From Bacteroides xylanisolvens XB1A (lineage in GTDB: Bacteria; Bacteroidota; Bacteroidia; Bacteroidales; Bacteroidaceae): 48,061 bases of DNA. The stretch is taken from positions 3,058,806 through 3,106,866 of the forward strand of contig NC_021017.1 of the NCBI RefSeq assembly GCF_000210075.1, given 5' to 3'. The notes below the pieces were generated by a model. It ran no database searches and had not been told where the DNA came from. It saw only the letters and a program-made list of their open reading frames with translations. A program made the translations under genes and the position numbers. Positions 9,290-15,308 of the stretch are shown here, one piece after another. Numbering within the stretch: position 1 is the stretch's first letter; each line of letters opens with the position of its first letter.

Positions 9290-9760
9290 ATGACGGAACA
9301 GGATAAATACGGCATGGAGCAGCTTGCCGAATATCTGGACATGCGAATACGGTACGAGGAAAAAACAATAAAGGAGATCCGGAATAAACTGGACCGGGAT
9401 TACCTTTATCATTTTGCGTGGACCGGGGAGGAATTGTTCAAGTCCCATTTCATGGTAAAGCAATACGGGGAACTCCGCCAGGTAATCCGGCAGGTGGGAG
9501 TTCCCGGGGAGGTGCATGGATATATACGGCATAAACGGGAGGAATGCCTGAAGGAGCTGGTCAGCGGGAGTATCCGCAGGCGTAGCACGGACGATATTTC
9601 CAACCTGGCACATACCTACCGGCTGGAATGCATGCAGAGACTGGTCAAGGATTATACGGGCTTCGAACGGCTTCTCTCGATGAAGGCTCCCCGCGAGGAA
9701 GTGAAAGCAAAAACGGAACTGGAAACGATGAAAAAGAAGTCGAACGGATTAAAAATGTAA
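9290..9760 (+). CDS. Unknown protein, first of three tandem paralogues
   Basis: I do not recognise this family. The protein has 156 residues, is highly charged and predicted helical, with no signal peptide or membrane segment, so it is probably cytoplasmic. It shares a layout with the next two genes. The N-terminal helix is followed by an aromatic patch (Y-H-F-A-W-T-G-E-E-L-F), then a basic helix, then a conserved block S-N-L-A-H-T-Y-R-L-E-C-M-Q-R-L. The lysine-rich tail contains K-K-K-S-N-G-L-K. The gene starts 15 bases after traQ and ends 3 bases before the second copy, so it appears to be in the tra operon. Possible roles in entry exclusion or DNA processing are speculation. Confidence 0.8.
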   Translation: MTEQDKYGMEQLAEYLDMRIRYEEKTIKEIRNKLDRDYLYHFAWTGEELFKSHFMVKQYGELRQVIRQVGVPGEVHGYIRHKREECLKELVSGSIRRRSTDDISNLAHTYRLECMQRLVKDYTGFERLLSMKAPREEVKAKTELETMKKKSNGLKM

Positions 9761-9763
9761 AGC

Positions 9764-10228
9764 ATGAGACAGGACAATTGGAATATTGAACAGCTCTGGC
9801 AGTCGCTGGACAGGAAAATTGCCGGTACGGAAGAACGGATACGCAAGGGGCTGGAAGAGGCGAAAAAGGACTATTCCCGTTTCTTTGAATGGCAGGCGGA
9901 CGATGTGTACAAGGCAGGCCGCCTGCGTGATTACTACGGCGTGTTCCGCAACAAGGTGAACGGGACGGATGATGTGGAGGAACTGCAAAGGTACTTTAAG
10001 GATATCGTAAGATACCAGCAGGAAAGGCTGCTTGCCAATCCGCCCGCAAGGAACAGCACCAGCCCGATGGCGAACATGGCGCATACCCTGTCATTGGAAT
10101 GTATGCAAAGGCTGATTCAGGACTGTCAGGGATTCTTGCATACTCTTTCCCTCAAGGAACCGAAAAGGGAAATGAAAGAGGCAAACGGGCAGCCTGTGAA
10201 GAAAAAGTCGAACGGATTAAAAAGATAA
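9764..10228 (+). CDS. Unknown protein, second of three tandem paralogues
   Basis: Protein of 154 residues, clearly related to its neighbours. It carries the aromatic patch (S-R-F-F-E-W-Q-A-D-D-V-Y) and the conserved block A-N-M-A-H-T-L-S-L-E-C-M-Q-R-L. Its tail K-K-K-S-N-G-L-K is the same as in the first copy, and the DNA at the ends of the first two genes is nearly identical there, which indicates recent duplication or gene conversion. No known domain is recognised. It is predicted soluble and helical. The gap to the third copy is four bases, so the three are translated from one message. Confidence 0.8.
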   Translation: MRQDNWNIEQLWQSLDRKIAGTEERIRKGLEEAKKDYSRFFEWQADDVYKAGRLRDYYGVFRNKVNGTDDVEELQRYFKDIVRYQQERLLANPPARNSTSPMANMAHTLSLECMQRLIQDCQGFLHTLSLKEPKREMKEANGQPVKKKSNGLKR

Positions 10229-10232
10229 TAAA

Positions 10233-10703
10233 ATGGTACGACAGAATCCCAACGTTACAAGATTGATGGAACGTCTGGACGCTACAATGGAAGTGTTGGA
10301 CGGGAAGATCCAGGAAGGCATGGCAAGGTCCAATGCAAACTACCTTTCTTTCTTTGAAGACAAGTCTGAGGAGTTATACAGGCTGTATTATATGTATAAA
10401 TGCTTAAATGACCTGCGTTCCAATATAAGAAAACTTGAGACACCGCAGCAGATTCAGGAATACATACAGCGAAGAAGGAATGTCTGTTTGGATAAACTGC
10501 TGGAACAGGACATCTCTGCCGGAAGTACAAGCCCGATGAGCAATCTGCCCCATACACTCCGGCTCGAGTGTTCGCAGCAGCTTATCCGTGAATATGACCT
10601 GTTTATCCGTTTCCTTACCGCAACCCCACGACAGAGACAGGAAGAAGAACGCGCTTCAAAAGTCAACCGGGATAAGGTGCAGAAAAAAGGATTAAGATTA
10701 TAG
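10233..10703 (+). CDS. Unknown protein, third of three tandem paralogues
   Basis: Protein of 156 residues and the most diverged of the three copies. It keeps S-T-S-P-M-S-N-L-P-H-T-L-R-L-E-C and the aromatic patch L-S-F-F-E-D-K-S-E-E-L-Y, but its basic tail differs (ends K-K-G-L-R-L). The base composition is somewhat more AT-rich than in the first two. No known domain is recognised. The lysozyme gene begins 8 bases downstream, so the trio is enclosed between a tra lipoprotein and a muramidase, both envelope functions of conjugation. Confidence 0.78.
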   Translation: MVRQNPNVTRLMERLDATMEVLDGKIQEGMARSNANYLSFFEDKSEELYRLYYMYKCLNDLRSNIRKLETPQQIQEYIQRRRNVCLDKLLEQDISAGSTSPMSNLPHTLRLECSQQLIREYDLFIRFLTATPRQRQEEERASKVNRDKVQKKGLRL

Positions 10704-10711
10704 TAAAAACA

Positions 10712-11248
10712 ATGAAAAAGGTAAAGAAAATATCAGTTTGGAGAGGAAAGGCAATACTATGCCTGCTTGCGATGATACTGTCAACAGCCTGTCTATCGGC
10801 ACAGCCGATAAAAATGCAACAGGGACCGGATCCGGTAAAGTTTGAACTTGCGGTCAGTCTTGTAAAACAATGAGAAGGACTTCATGGAAAAGACAAATTT
10901 CCTTTCTACGGATTTGGACACCGGCTATTGCCCGGCGAGAATCTGTCCTACGACATGACGGAGGCAGAAGCGGAGGCACTGCTCCGTAGGGATCTCATGA
11001 AACGCTACGCATTGTTCCGCAGTTACGGCAAGGATGCACTTCTTTTAACGGTCTTGAGCTACAATGTTGGGACATCCGCATTGCTCGGTTATGGGAAACG
11101 CCCCAAAAGCCGCCTGCTCCGAAAGCTGGAAGCTGGAGACCGTGATATATACAGGGAATACATTTCCTATTGCCACTACCGGGGACGGAAGGTCAAATCA
11201 ATAGAAAGACGCAGAAAAATGGAATTTTTACTGCTTTATGAGAAATAA
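10712..11248 (+). CDS. Lysozyme-like muramidase (GH24-type), with one in-frame UGA
   Basis: Peptidoglycan-cleaving enzyme expected to open the cell wall for the transfer apparatus. It has 178 codons from ATG 10712. The signal peptide ends A-C-L-S-A-Q. A lysozyme domain follows with x-E-G-L-H, Y-G-F-G-H-R-L-L-P-G-E, L-S-Y-N-V-G and a conserved C-terminal C-H-Y-R-G-R-K-V block, as in lysozymes of Bacteroidales conjugative transposons. UGA at 10871-10873 (codon 54) directly precedes the Glu-Gly that should contain the catalytic Glu55. Starting after it would lose both the signal peptide and this Glu. An aromatic residue is common at this place in the family, so Trp is plausible but less certain than in traG. 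Confidence 0.78.
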
Positions 11249-11257
11249 AAAGAACGA

Positions 11258-11290
11258 GGGAGAGCATACGACGTTTCGTAGTGCCCTCCC
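11258..11290. terminator. Probable bidirectional terminator
   Basis: Imperfect inverted repeat: GGGAGAGC at its left arm and GTGCCCTCCC at its right, with a small loop around ACGTTT and one bulge. It lies between the converging lysozyme (+) and antirepressor (-) genes. On the - strand it is followed by a T-rich stretch, so it probably ends - strand transcription best. Confidence 0.55.
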
Positions 11291-11363
11291 TTCATTCATA
11301 TAGGATTTTCAATACTTCCCGCATTATAAATCCGGTTGTTTATAATGTGGGAGTATGTCATGC

Positions 11364-12140
11364 CTAATACCCGATATTGAAATTCAGCAGCTGATGGATA
11401 AAAAGCCTGCCGCGTTCCGTCCATACGGTATGCATGGCCGTTCCGGTTTCTCCGTTCCGGTTTTGCCATACATGCGTATGTGTCCGGGTATATCCTTCCT
11501 TGTGGTATCGGGCGGTAAGCATCCATGTTCCTGACTGGCGGAACTGGACTCCAAGCAATTTCAACCTGTAATTCAGCTCCCTTCCGCTCATTCCAAGTTC
11601 TTTGGCTATCTGCGTGGTTGTATATGTACTTGCCGAATGCAGGACCTCTTCAAAATACCTTACCTTAGGAGCCTGCCGGCTTAATTTGATGGCGTTCTGC
11701 GCGTTTTTCTCTTCCAGTACGGATATATGCCTGTCGCGTTCCTTTATCCTGTTTTCCGCAGGTAACAAAGCCCGTGAAAGCAGTTCGGAGTCGGTTTCTC
11801 CCTTTATGTCAAGCAGGTATCCGCCTTCTTTTAATGTTCGTGGGACGAGGTCGTCAAAGATCCAGCTTTCAAACCTTTCAGCCGAGGGCAGACGGCTTCC
11901 GGCTATAAGCCTGTACATGTTCCCTTCATCTATGAACTTGATTTTCTGACGTCCGCCCCTAGTAGGGATGTCGTGAACGCAGACTCCCTTCTGTTTACAG
12001 TGCCGGTCTATGGCATCCCTTGTATTGGCGTATCCCAATGATGCGGCGACATCCTTTGCGCAAAACCATATTTTGCCGTCCTTCTCGACTGTCCGGATTT
12101 TACCGAACTCAGGATGTTCCGCTATAACAAATGTATGCAT
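11364..12140 (-). CDS. Phage-type antirepressor (BRO-N plus KilAC domains)
   Basis: Protein of 258 residues. The N-terminal part (about 5-105) is a BRO-N domain: I-W-F-C-A-K-D-V-A-A-S-L-G-Y-A-N-T-R-D-A-I is its hallmark, with Y-R-L-I-A-G-S-R-L-P-S-A-E-R-F-E-S-W-I later. A coiled linker follows. The C-terminal part (about 150-258) resembles the KilAC/ANT domain, with T-T-T-Q-I-A-K-E-L-G-M-S-G-R-E-L-N as a helix-turn-helix. Such proteins relieve phage repressors. In a conjugative element it may act on the element's own repressor or on resident prophages, which is inference. It is intact, all five Trp codons are TGG, and it starts 8 bases after the methyltransferase stop, so the two are co-transcribed. 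Confidence 0.85.
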   Translation of the reverse strand: MHTFVIAEHPEFGKIRTVEKDGKIWFCAKDVAASLGYANTRDAIDRHCKQKGVCVHDIPTRGGRQKIKFIDEGNMYRLIAGSRLPSAERFESWIFDDLVPRTLKEGGYLLDIKGETDSELLSRALLPAENRIKERDRHISVLEEKNAQNAIKLSRQAPKVRYFEEVLHSASTYTTTQIAKELGMSGRELNYRLKLLGVQFRQSGTWMLTARYHKEGYTRTHTHVWQNRNGETGTAMHTVWTERGRLFIHQLLNFNIGY

Positions 12141-12148
12141 GCTGTCTA

Positions 12149-13225
12149 TTATTTATAAGTTGATTCTATCGCTTTGAATATCTCATGGATTACCTGGGGG
12201 ACGATGGCGTTTCCATATCCCTTGACGGACTGCTGCCGCCAGGAAGAAAAGGTAATACCGTCCAATTGACGGGGAACCCCATCATCTCGGCCACAAACAG
12301 GGGATTGAGTTGGAAACTCCTCCCAGACCGGGCAAAGAAATCGGGAAGGCTGCCCTGATGCGGGTTCTTCCCCTTCCTTTGGAAATTTTCCAAGGTCGGC
12401 GCGCCCTTCCAGTCCCTTGCAGTCGGTGTCGGGAGCAGCCCGTGGAAGTCCAGGAAGTCCGTCAGGCCGTTGGGGTTCTTCTCCCCGTCCTCCGTCTCGT
12501 GCATCGACACGCGCCCCTGACGTTTCCAGCGTTCCACCCGCTGCCGGTGGTGTATCTCCGTCGCTGTCGGGGTGGGCAGCAACATCTCGCGGATGATTTC
12601 CGGAAGACCCTTCTGGAGACAGTTCGGTCCCCTCGGGCTGTAATCCCTCGCCATCGGCGTGGGCAACAAACCATATGCGGTCCCTTCTGTGCGGGGCACC
12701 GACGGCACAAGCCGGAATAAGCAGCGGCTGGACGGTATATCCTTCACGCTCAAGATCACGGCAGATGGTCTCGACGACGTATTCCTCCCGCTTGCGGTAT
12801 ACAGGCTGATCCTCTCCGAACAGAGAGGGCTGACATCCCACGTGAGCCGCCTTGCCGGGCTGTACCATCGTGAGGATGCCACCAACGTTCTCACCAACAA
12901 TCCAACCGGGCCGGATCTCGTGAATGGCACGGAGCATGTGAGGCCAGAGGTAACGGCTGTCCTCCGCGCCCTTTCGCCGGCCGGCAACGGAAAAGGGCTG
13001 GCATGGGAAACCTCCTGTGAGGATGTCGATCCGTCCCCTTCATCCCCGAAAATCCGTAGTTGTAATATCCGTATAACTTTCTGCATGGCTGAACCAGTAA
13101 TTTAAAATTCGGTTACAAAACTCATCTATCTCACAATGGAAGGCGTTACGCCATCCCATTCATTCGGCGGCAAGATCCGCCGCACCAAACCCGCTGAACA
13201 GCGAGGCATGTACCAACTGTCTCAT
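12149..13225 (-). CDS. Orphan C5 cytosine DNA methyltransferase, with two in-frame UGA
   Basis: Transfers a methyl group from AdoMet to cytosine C5 in DNA. Read from ATG 13225 it has 358 codons and all the ordered motifs. Motif I is F-S-G-F-G-A-A-D-L-A-A-E (about 10-21). Motif IV is G-G-F-P-C-Q-P-F-S with catalytic Cys75. G-E-N-V (about 111-114), R-R-D-R-I-W-F-V and the C-terminal G-Y-G-N-A-I-V-P follow. UGA occurs at 13160-13162 (codon 22, inside A-A-E-x-M-G-W, where relatives have Trp) and 13040-13042 (codon 62, before R-G-R-I-D-I-L-T-G-G). A start at ATG 12937 would lack the catalytic Cys and be inactive. No restriction enzyme gene is adjacent. A role in protecting the element from host restriction is an inference. 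Confidence 0.85.
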
Positions 13226-13236
13226 ATTGAATCCTA

Positions 13237-13611
13237 TTAATCGGTTAATGAATCCGTTACATTTCCTGTCTCTTTTTTCACCGGAACGGTTATCGCCATT
13301 CCGTCGATCTTGCGGTATATCTTTCCCATCTCCAGCATGTTCTTTAACCGCAGGATGTCCGTAATCTCGTAGACGGTTATACCATTCTGCACGCTGAAAC
13401 GGATATACCCCTTCTGACGTTGTGTCTCCACTTCCTCACGGGTCATCTGGAGAAGCTCGCAGATCTCCTCCAGCGTGAAGGTCAGTTGCACTTCCTTGAC
13501 GGTATGCGCATAGGTCAGGATACTCAGTATCTGCAGGCATTTACGGTGTGCCTTGACAAGGGCGGCAAACTTGTTCCGCTCGATCATGATGTACTTACTT
13601 TGATTTTCCAT
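13237..13611 (-). CDS. Small DNA-binding protein with HTH/MerR-like region
   Basis: Protein of 124 residues with no signal peptide. The central segment (T-L-E-E-I-C-E-L-L-Q-M-T-R-E-E-V-E-T-Q-R-Q-K-G-Y-I) looks like a helix-turn-helix of the helix_17/MerR-like type found in Bacteroidales mobile-element regulators. It starts inside the 3' end of the upstream HTH gene (17-base overlap) and ends 11 bases before the methyltransferase start, so these form one - strand operon. It probably regulates excision or the cargo operon. The target is unknown. Confidence 0.7.
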   Translation of the reverse strand: MENQSKYIMIERNKFAALVKAHRKCLQILSILTYAHTVKEVQLTFTLEEICELLQMTREEVETQRQKGYIRFSVQNGITVYEITDILRLKNMLEMGKIYRKIDGMAITVPVKKETGNVTDSLTD

Positions 13612-13957
13612 TCTTCTTATTATTAATTGTTATTGGTTCCTGTTCTTCGAGGGCTTCCGGCAGGACGGCCGTGCCATATTCCTCCCGGAGGAACTTGTAC
13701 ACGTCGAATGCCCAGAAGTACACCTTGCCGCTGATCTTAAAGGACGGCAGCTTTCCCGACATGCGCCAGCGTATCAGCGTCCGGTCGCAGACTTTCAGCT
13801 GGAGACGCATGTCGCGGCTGTCCAGCATCTGCTTGCCGTTGAAATTACTAAGTGCTTCCAACTCCATTTCCAGACGGGCGATGAGCTTGTTCTGACGCTC
13901 GAAGCATCCTTCGATCATCTGCCTGAGCTCCATGATTTCATTCTTGCCTTCTTCCAT
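13595..13957 (-). CDS. Helix-turn-helix protein (excisionase-like, HTH_17 type)
   Basis: Protein of 120 residues when started at ATG 13957; ATG 13933 is an alternative. A coiled N-terminal part leads into a winged-helix block (L-K-V-C-D-R-T-L-I-R-W-R-M-S-G-K-L-P-S-F-K-I). This is followed by G-K-V-Y-F-W-A-F-D-V-Y-K-F-L-R, typical of the small HTH proteins placed near the ends of Bacteroidales conjugative and mobilisable transposons, several of which act in excision. The frame extends upstream to about 14,089, but that part is non-conserved in look. It is the first gene of the - strand cargo operon. Confidence 0.75.
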   Translation of the reverse strand: MEEGKNEIMELRQMIEGCFERQNKLIARLEMELEALSNFNGKQMLDSRDMRLQLKVCDRTLIRWRMSGKLPSFKISGKVYFWAFDVYKFLREEYGTAVLPEALEEQEPITINNKKNGKSK

Positions 13958-14200
13958 TTGTCGGTTGTTTTTAGTTCGATACTGTTTTTGTCTTTCTTCG
14001 CTTGCAAAGTTTGGGAAAATCGGAGGGTGAACATAGGGCTGACGGATACCGCCAGCCCCATATTTTGCCAGTAAACCATTATGTATCAATGATGTATTTT
14101 TTGAAGTTTTTTGAGAGGGTAAAACCCTATTACCGGGAATAAACTATTCGGAGGAGAGGTAATACAGTAAAAAGAGGATATCTTACGGATGGCAATAAAA

Positions 14201-14234
14201 AAGGAGACCAAGTCCGAAATAGGACCTGATCTCC
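14201..14234 (-). terminator. Rho-independent terminator, reading leftward
   Basis: On the - strand GGAGATCAGGTCC pairs over 13 positions with GGACTTGGTCTCC, two of them G-U, followed at once by a run of T. On the + strand the same bases give two mismatches, so the structure is made for - strand RNA. No - strand gene is evident just upstream, so it may insulate the element from the chromosome. Confidence 0.7.
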
Positions 14235-14256
14235 CTTGAAAATCCCGCATAAAAAC

Positions 14257-14287
14257 TTGCTAAGGTCAAGTAAATTAACTACTTTTG
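14257..14287 (+). promoter_or_regulatory. Bacteroides-type promoter facing out of the element
   Basis: TTG at 14,257-14,259, a 20-base spacer, then TACTTTTG at 14,280-14,287, which fits the Bacteroides consensus (TTTG or TTG about 20 bases before TAnnTTTG). Transcription would start near 14,295 and run through the junction into the truncated lipocalin gene. It contains the mini-frame M-Q-K-N-A-S-E-R-W-I-F-V-T, whose translation is unproven. Confidence 0.6.
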
Positions 14288-14384
14288 TAGCTGAAGAGTT
14301 ATTTGAGGTTATGCAGAAAAACGCAAGCGAGCGATGGATTTTCGTCACCTAATCGTTACCTGCCTATTTTCTAAGCTCCGATTA

Positions 14385-14403
14385 CCTTTTGACAATCAAA
14401 AGG
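14385..14403. repeat. Perfect short inverted repeat at the element junction
   Basis: CCTTTTGA, a three-base spacer CAA, then TCAAAAGG. It has no T tail on either strand, so it is a poor terminator. Its place a few bases before chromosomal sequence resumes suggests an integrase or excisionase binding arm or an attachment-site feature, which is inference. Confidence 0.4.
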
Positions 14404-14407
14404 TTAA

Positions 14408-14704
14408 AGAAAACTACGCTATTTTTTTCAAAAAAAAGGCGGTAAATGTTCTGCTATCAATGTACCGTCTTTAGATCTTAGAACATGGAAGATCGACAAC
14501 GGCTATTTGATTATAGAAGGATTTAGTAAAGAAGATAACGGAAAAGTAGAAGTGTATAAAACACGTGAACGTATTGGTTATGTAACATCAGATTCATTGG
14601 AATTGGTTGTTCAGGAAGCACAGCCGCGGTTGGCCTTTCTGTATCTGAATATGAAATCAATCAAGAAATTGGTTACTCCAGAAGTAACCCCTGATAAGAA
14701 GTAA
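14408..14704 (+). pseudogene. 3' remnant of a lipocalin-like gene cut by the element
   Basis: An open frame without its own start or signal peptide runs from 14,408 (a stop precedes it) to the TAA at 14,702. It reads G-G-K-C-S-A-I-N-V-P-S-L-D-L-R-T-W-K-I and D-N-G-Y-L-I-I-E-G, the pattern of the C-terminal half of small Bacteroides lipocalin-like lipoproteins, which start with a lipobox that is absent here. Base composition is that of the chromosome. The missing 5' half would lie on the far side of the element if insertion caused the break. TTG 14,507 could start a 65-residue peptide, but that would lack most of the fold. Confidence 0.65.
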
Positions 14705-14760
14705 TAAATCTCTCTCTTAAATAATTTAGTGTTTAAATTAGCATTACGTTGCTAATGAAA

Positions 14761-14791
14761 ACGCCTCGTCGTAGTGATTACGATGAGGCGT
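14761..14791. terminator. Bidirectional terminator between convergent genes
   Basis: ACGCCTCGTCGTA pairs with TTACGATGAGGCGT across a short loop. T-rich sequence follows on both strands (CTTCGTTTT on +, TTTTCATT on -). It separates the lipocalin remnant (+) from ybeY (-). Confidence 0.8.
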
Positions 14792-14872
14792 CTTCGTTTT
14801 ACAGTATTTATACAGTATAGTATGTTTGAATAAATCGTTTGTTTATTGAAATCGTTTGCTGTTGAGGCTTGT

Positions 14873-15292
14873 TTACACTTTTCGTATAGATAATGCTTTG
14901 TTTTCAGCACCTTCCATAATCTCCCGCTCCCCGGGACCTTTATCGTTGATGCCGCACAAGTGAAGAATTCCGTGGATAATCACACGATGTAGTTCGTCTT
15001 CGTATGAGGTGCCAAACTGCTCCGCATTCGTATGTATTGTATCTAGACTGATGAATAAGTCACCTGATAAACGATCGCCTTCACAATAATCGAAAGTAAT
15101 AATATCCGTGTAGTAATCATGTTGCAGATACTGACGGTTTACTTCCAGAATTTTTTCGTCCGAGCAGAAGATATAAGCGATTTCACCGAGTCTTTTCCCG
15201 TAAGAAGCAGCTACGGCCTTTATCCATTCCGTAGTCTCACGTTTCTTGATATCAGGCATTTTTACGCCTTCTGTTTGATAAGTTACAGCCAT
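14873..15292 (-). CDS. ybeY: YbeY, endoribonuclease for 16S rRNA maturation
   Basis: Zinc-dependent endoribonuclease acting in 16S rRNA 3' end processing and ribosome quality control. It has 139 residues, the usual length. The metal site H-G-I-L-H-L-C-G-I-N-D (His107, His111) is visible. As in other Bacteroidota as I remember them, the third His of the E. coli H-G-x-L-H-L-x-G-Y-D-H pattern is not at the canonical position; Asp117 may serve. The core Y-Y-T-D-I-I-T-F-D-Y and G-D-L-F-I-S blocks are present. It starts 16 bases after the transporter-like gene and shares its transcript. Confidence 0.93.
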   Translation of the reverse strand: MAVTYQTEGVKMPDIKKRETTEWIKAVAASYGKRLGEIAYIFCSDEKILEVNRQYLQHDYYTDIITFDYCEGDRLSGDLFISLDTIHTNAEQFGTSYEDELHRVIIHGILHLCGINDKGPGEREIMEGAENKALSIRKV

Positions 15293-15308
15293 AATTGAAT
15301 GTTATGAT

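Larger units (their letters stand above)
1..14407. mobile_element. Part of a CTnDOT-type conjugative transposon (ICE)
   Basis: Eleven genes in the order traE-F-G-I-J-K-L-M-N-O-Q match the transfer operon of Bacteroidales conjugative transposons, and cargo and regulatory genes follow. The tra genes are clearly richer in G and C than the chromosome after 14,400, which suggests transfer from a different background. The left end, integrase, mobilisation genes and coupling protein are outside the window. The right boundary is inferred to lie between about 14,300 and 14,425, because a chromosomal lipocalin-like gene is cut there. No traP primase gene lies between traO and traQ. Five genes carry in-frame UGA codons. 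Confidence 0.85.
13958..14407. other. Non-coding right end of the element
   Basis: About 450 bases with no convincing gene on either strand. A - strand frame at 14,130-14,348 runs through a terminator and has no recognisable motif. The segment holds the 5' leader of the HTH operon, a terminator reading leftward (14,201-14,234), a Bacteroides-type promoter reading rightward (14,257-14,287) and a perfect hairpin (14,385-14,403). The transition to chromosomal sequence lies at its right edge. No tRNA gene or attachment core can be named from this sequence alone. Confidence 0.6.

Noticed and set aside
12190..13086. Alternative 298-codon frame overlapping the methyltransferase
   Set aside because: It is in another frame, rich in Pro and Arg, lacks motifs and competes with a frame that has all C5 methyltransferase motifs.
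179..13162. Selenocysteine as the meaning of the UGA codons
   Set aside because: Flanking residues fit Trp and not Cys in the families, and I see no hairpin of SECIS type at a fixed distance after them.
179..13162. Strand-biased cytosine deamination as cause of the TGA codons
   Set aside because: The changes are G to A in coding sense on both DNA strands and show no single following-base context. A coding-level cause is simpler.
179..13162. AUGA stop-start overlaps giving reinitiation
   Set aside because: The overlapping ATG opens a different frame and would not produce the rest of the protein.
14130..14348. Possible 72-residue - strand gene
   Set aside because: It runs through a terminator stem, has no ribosome-binding context and shows no family motif.
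14257..14430. tRNA gene as the integration target
   Set aside because: No cloverleaf or T-loop motif is seen at the junction, and the flanking sequence reads as a protein-coding remnant.
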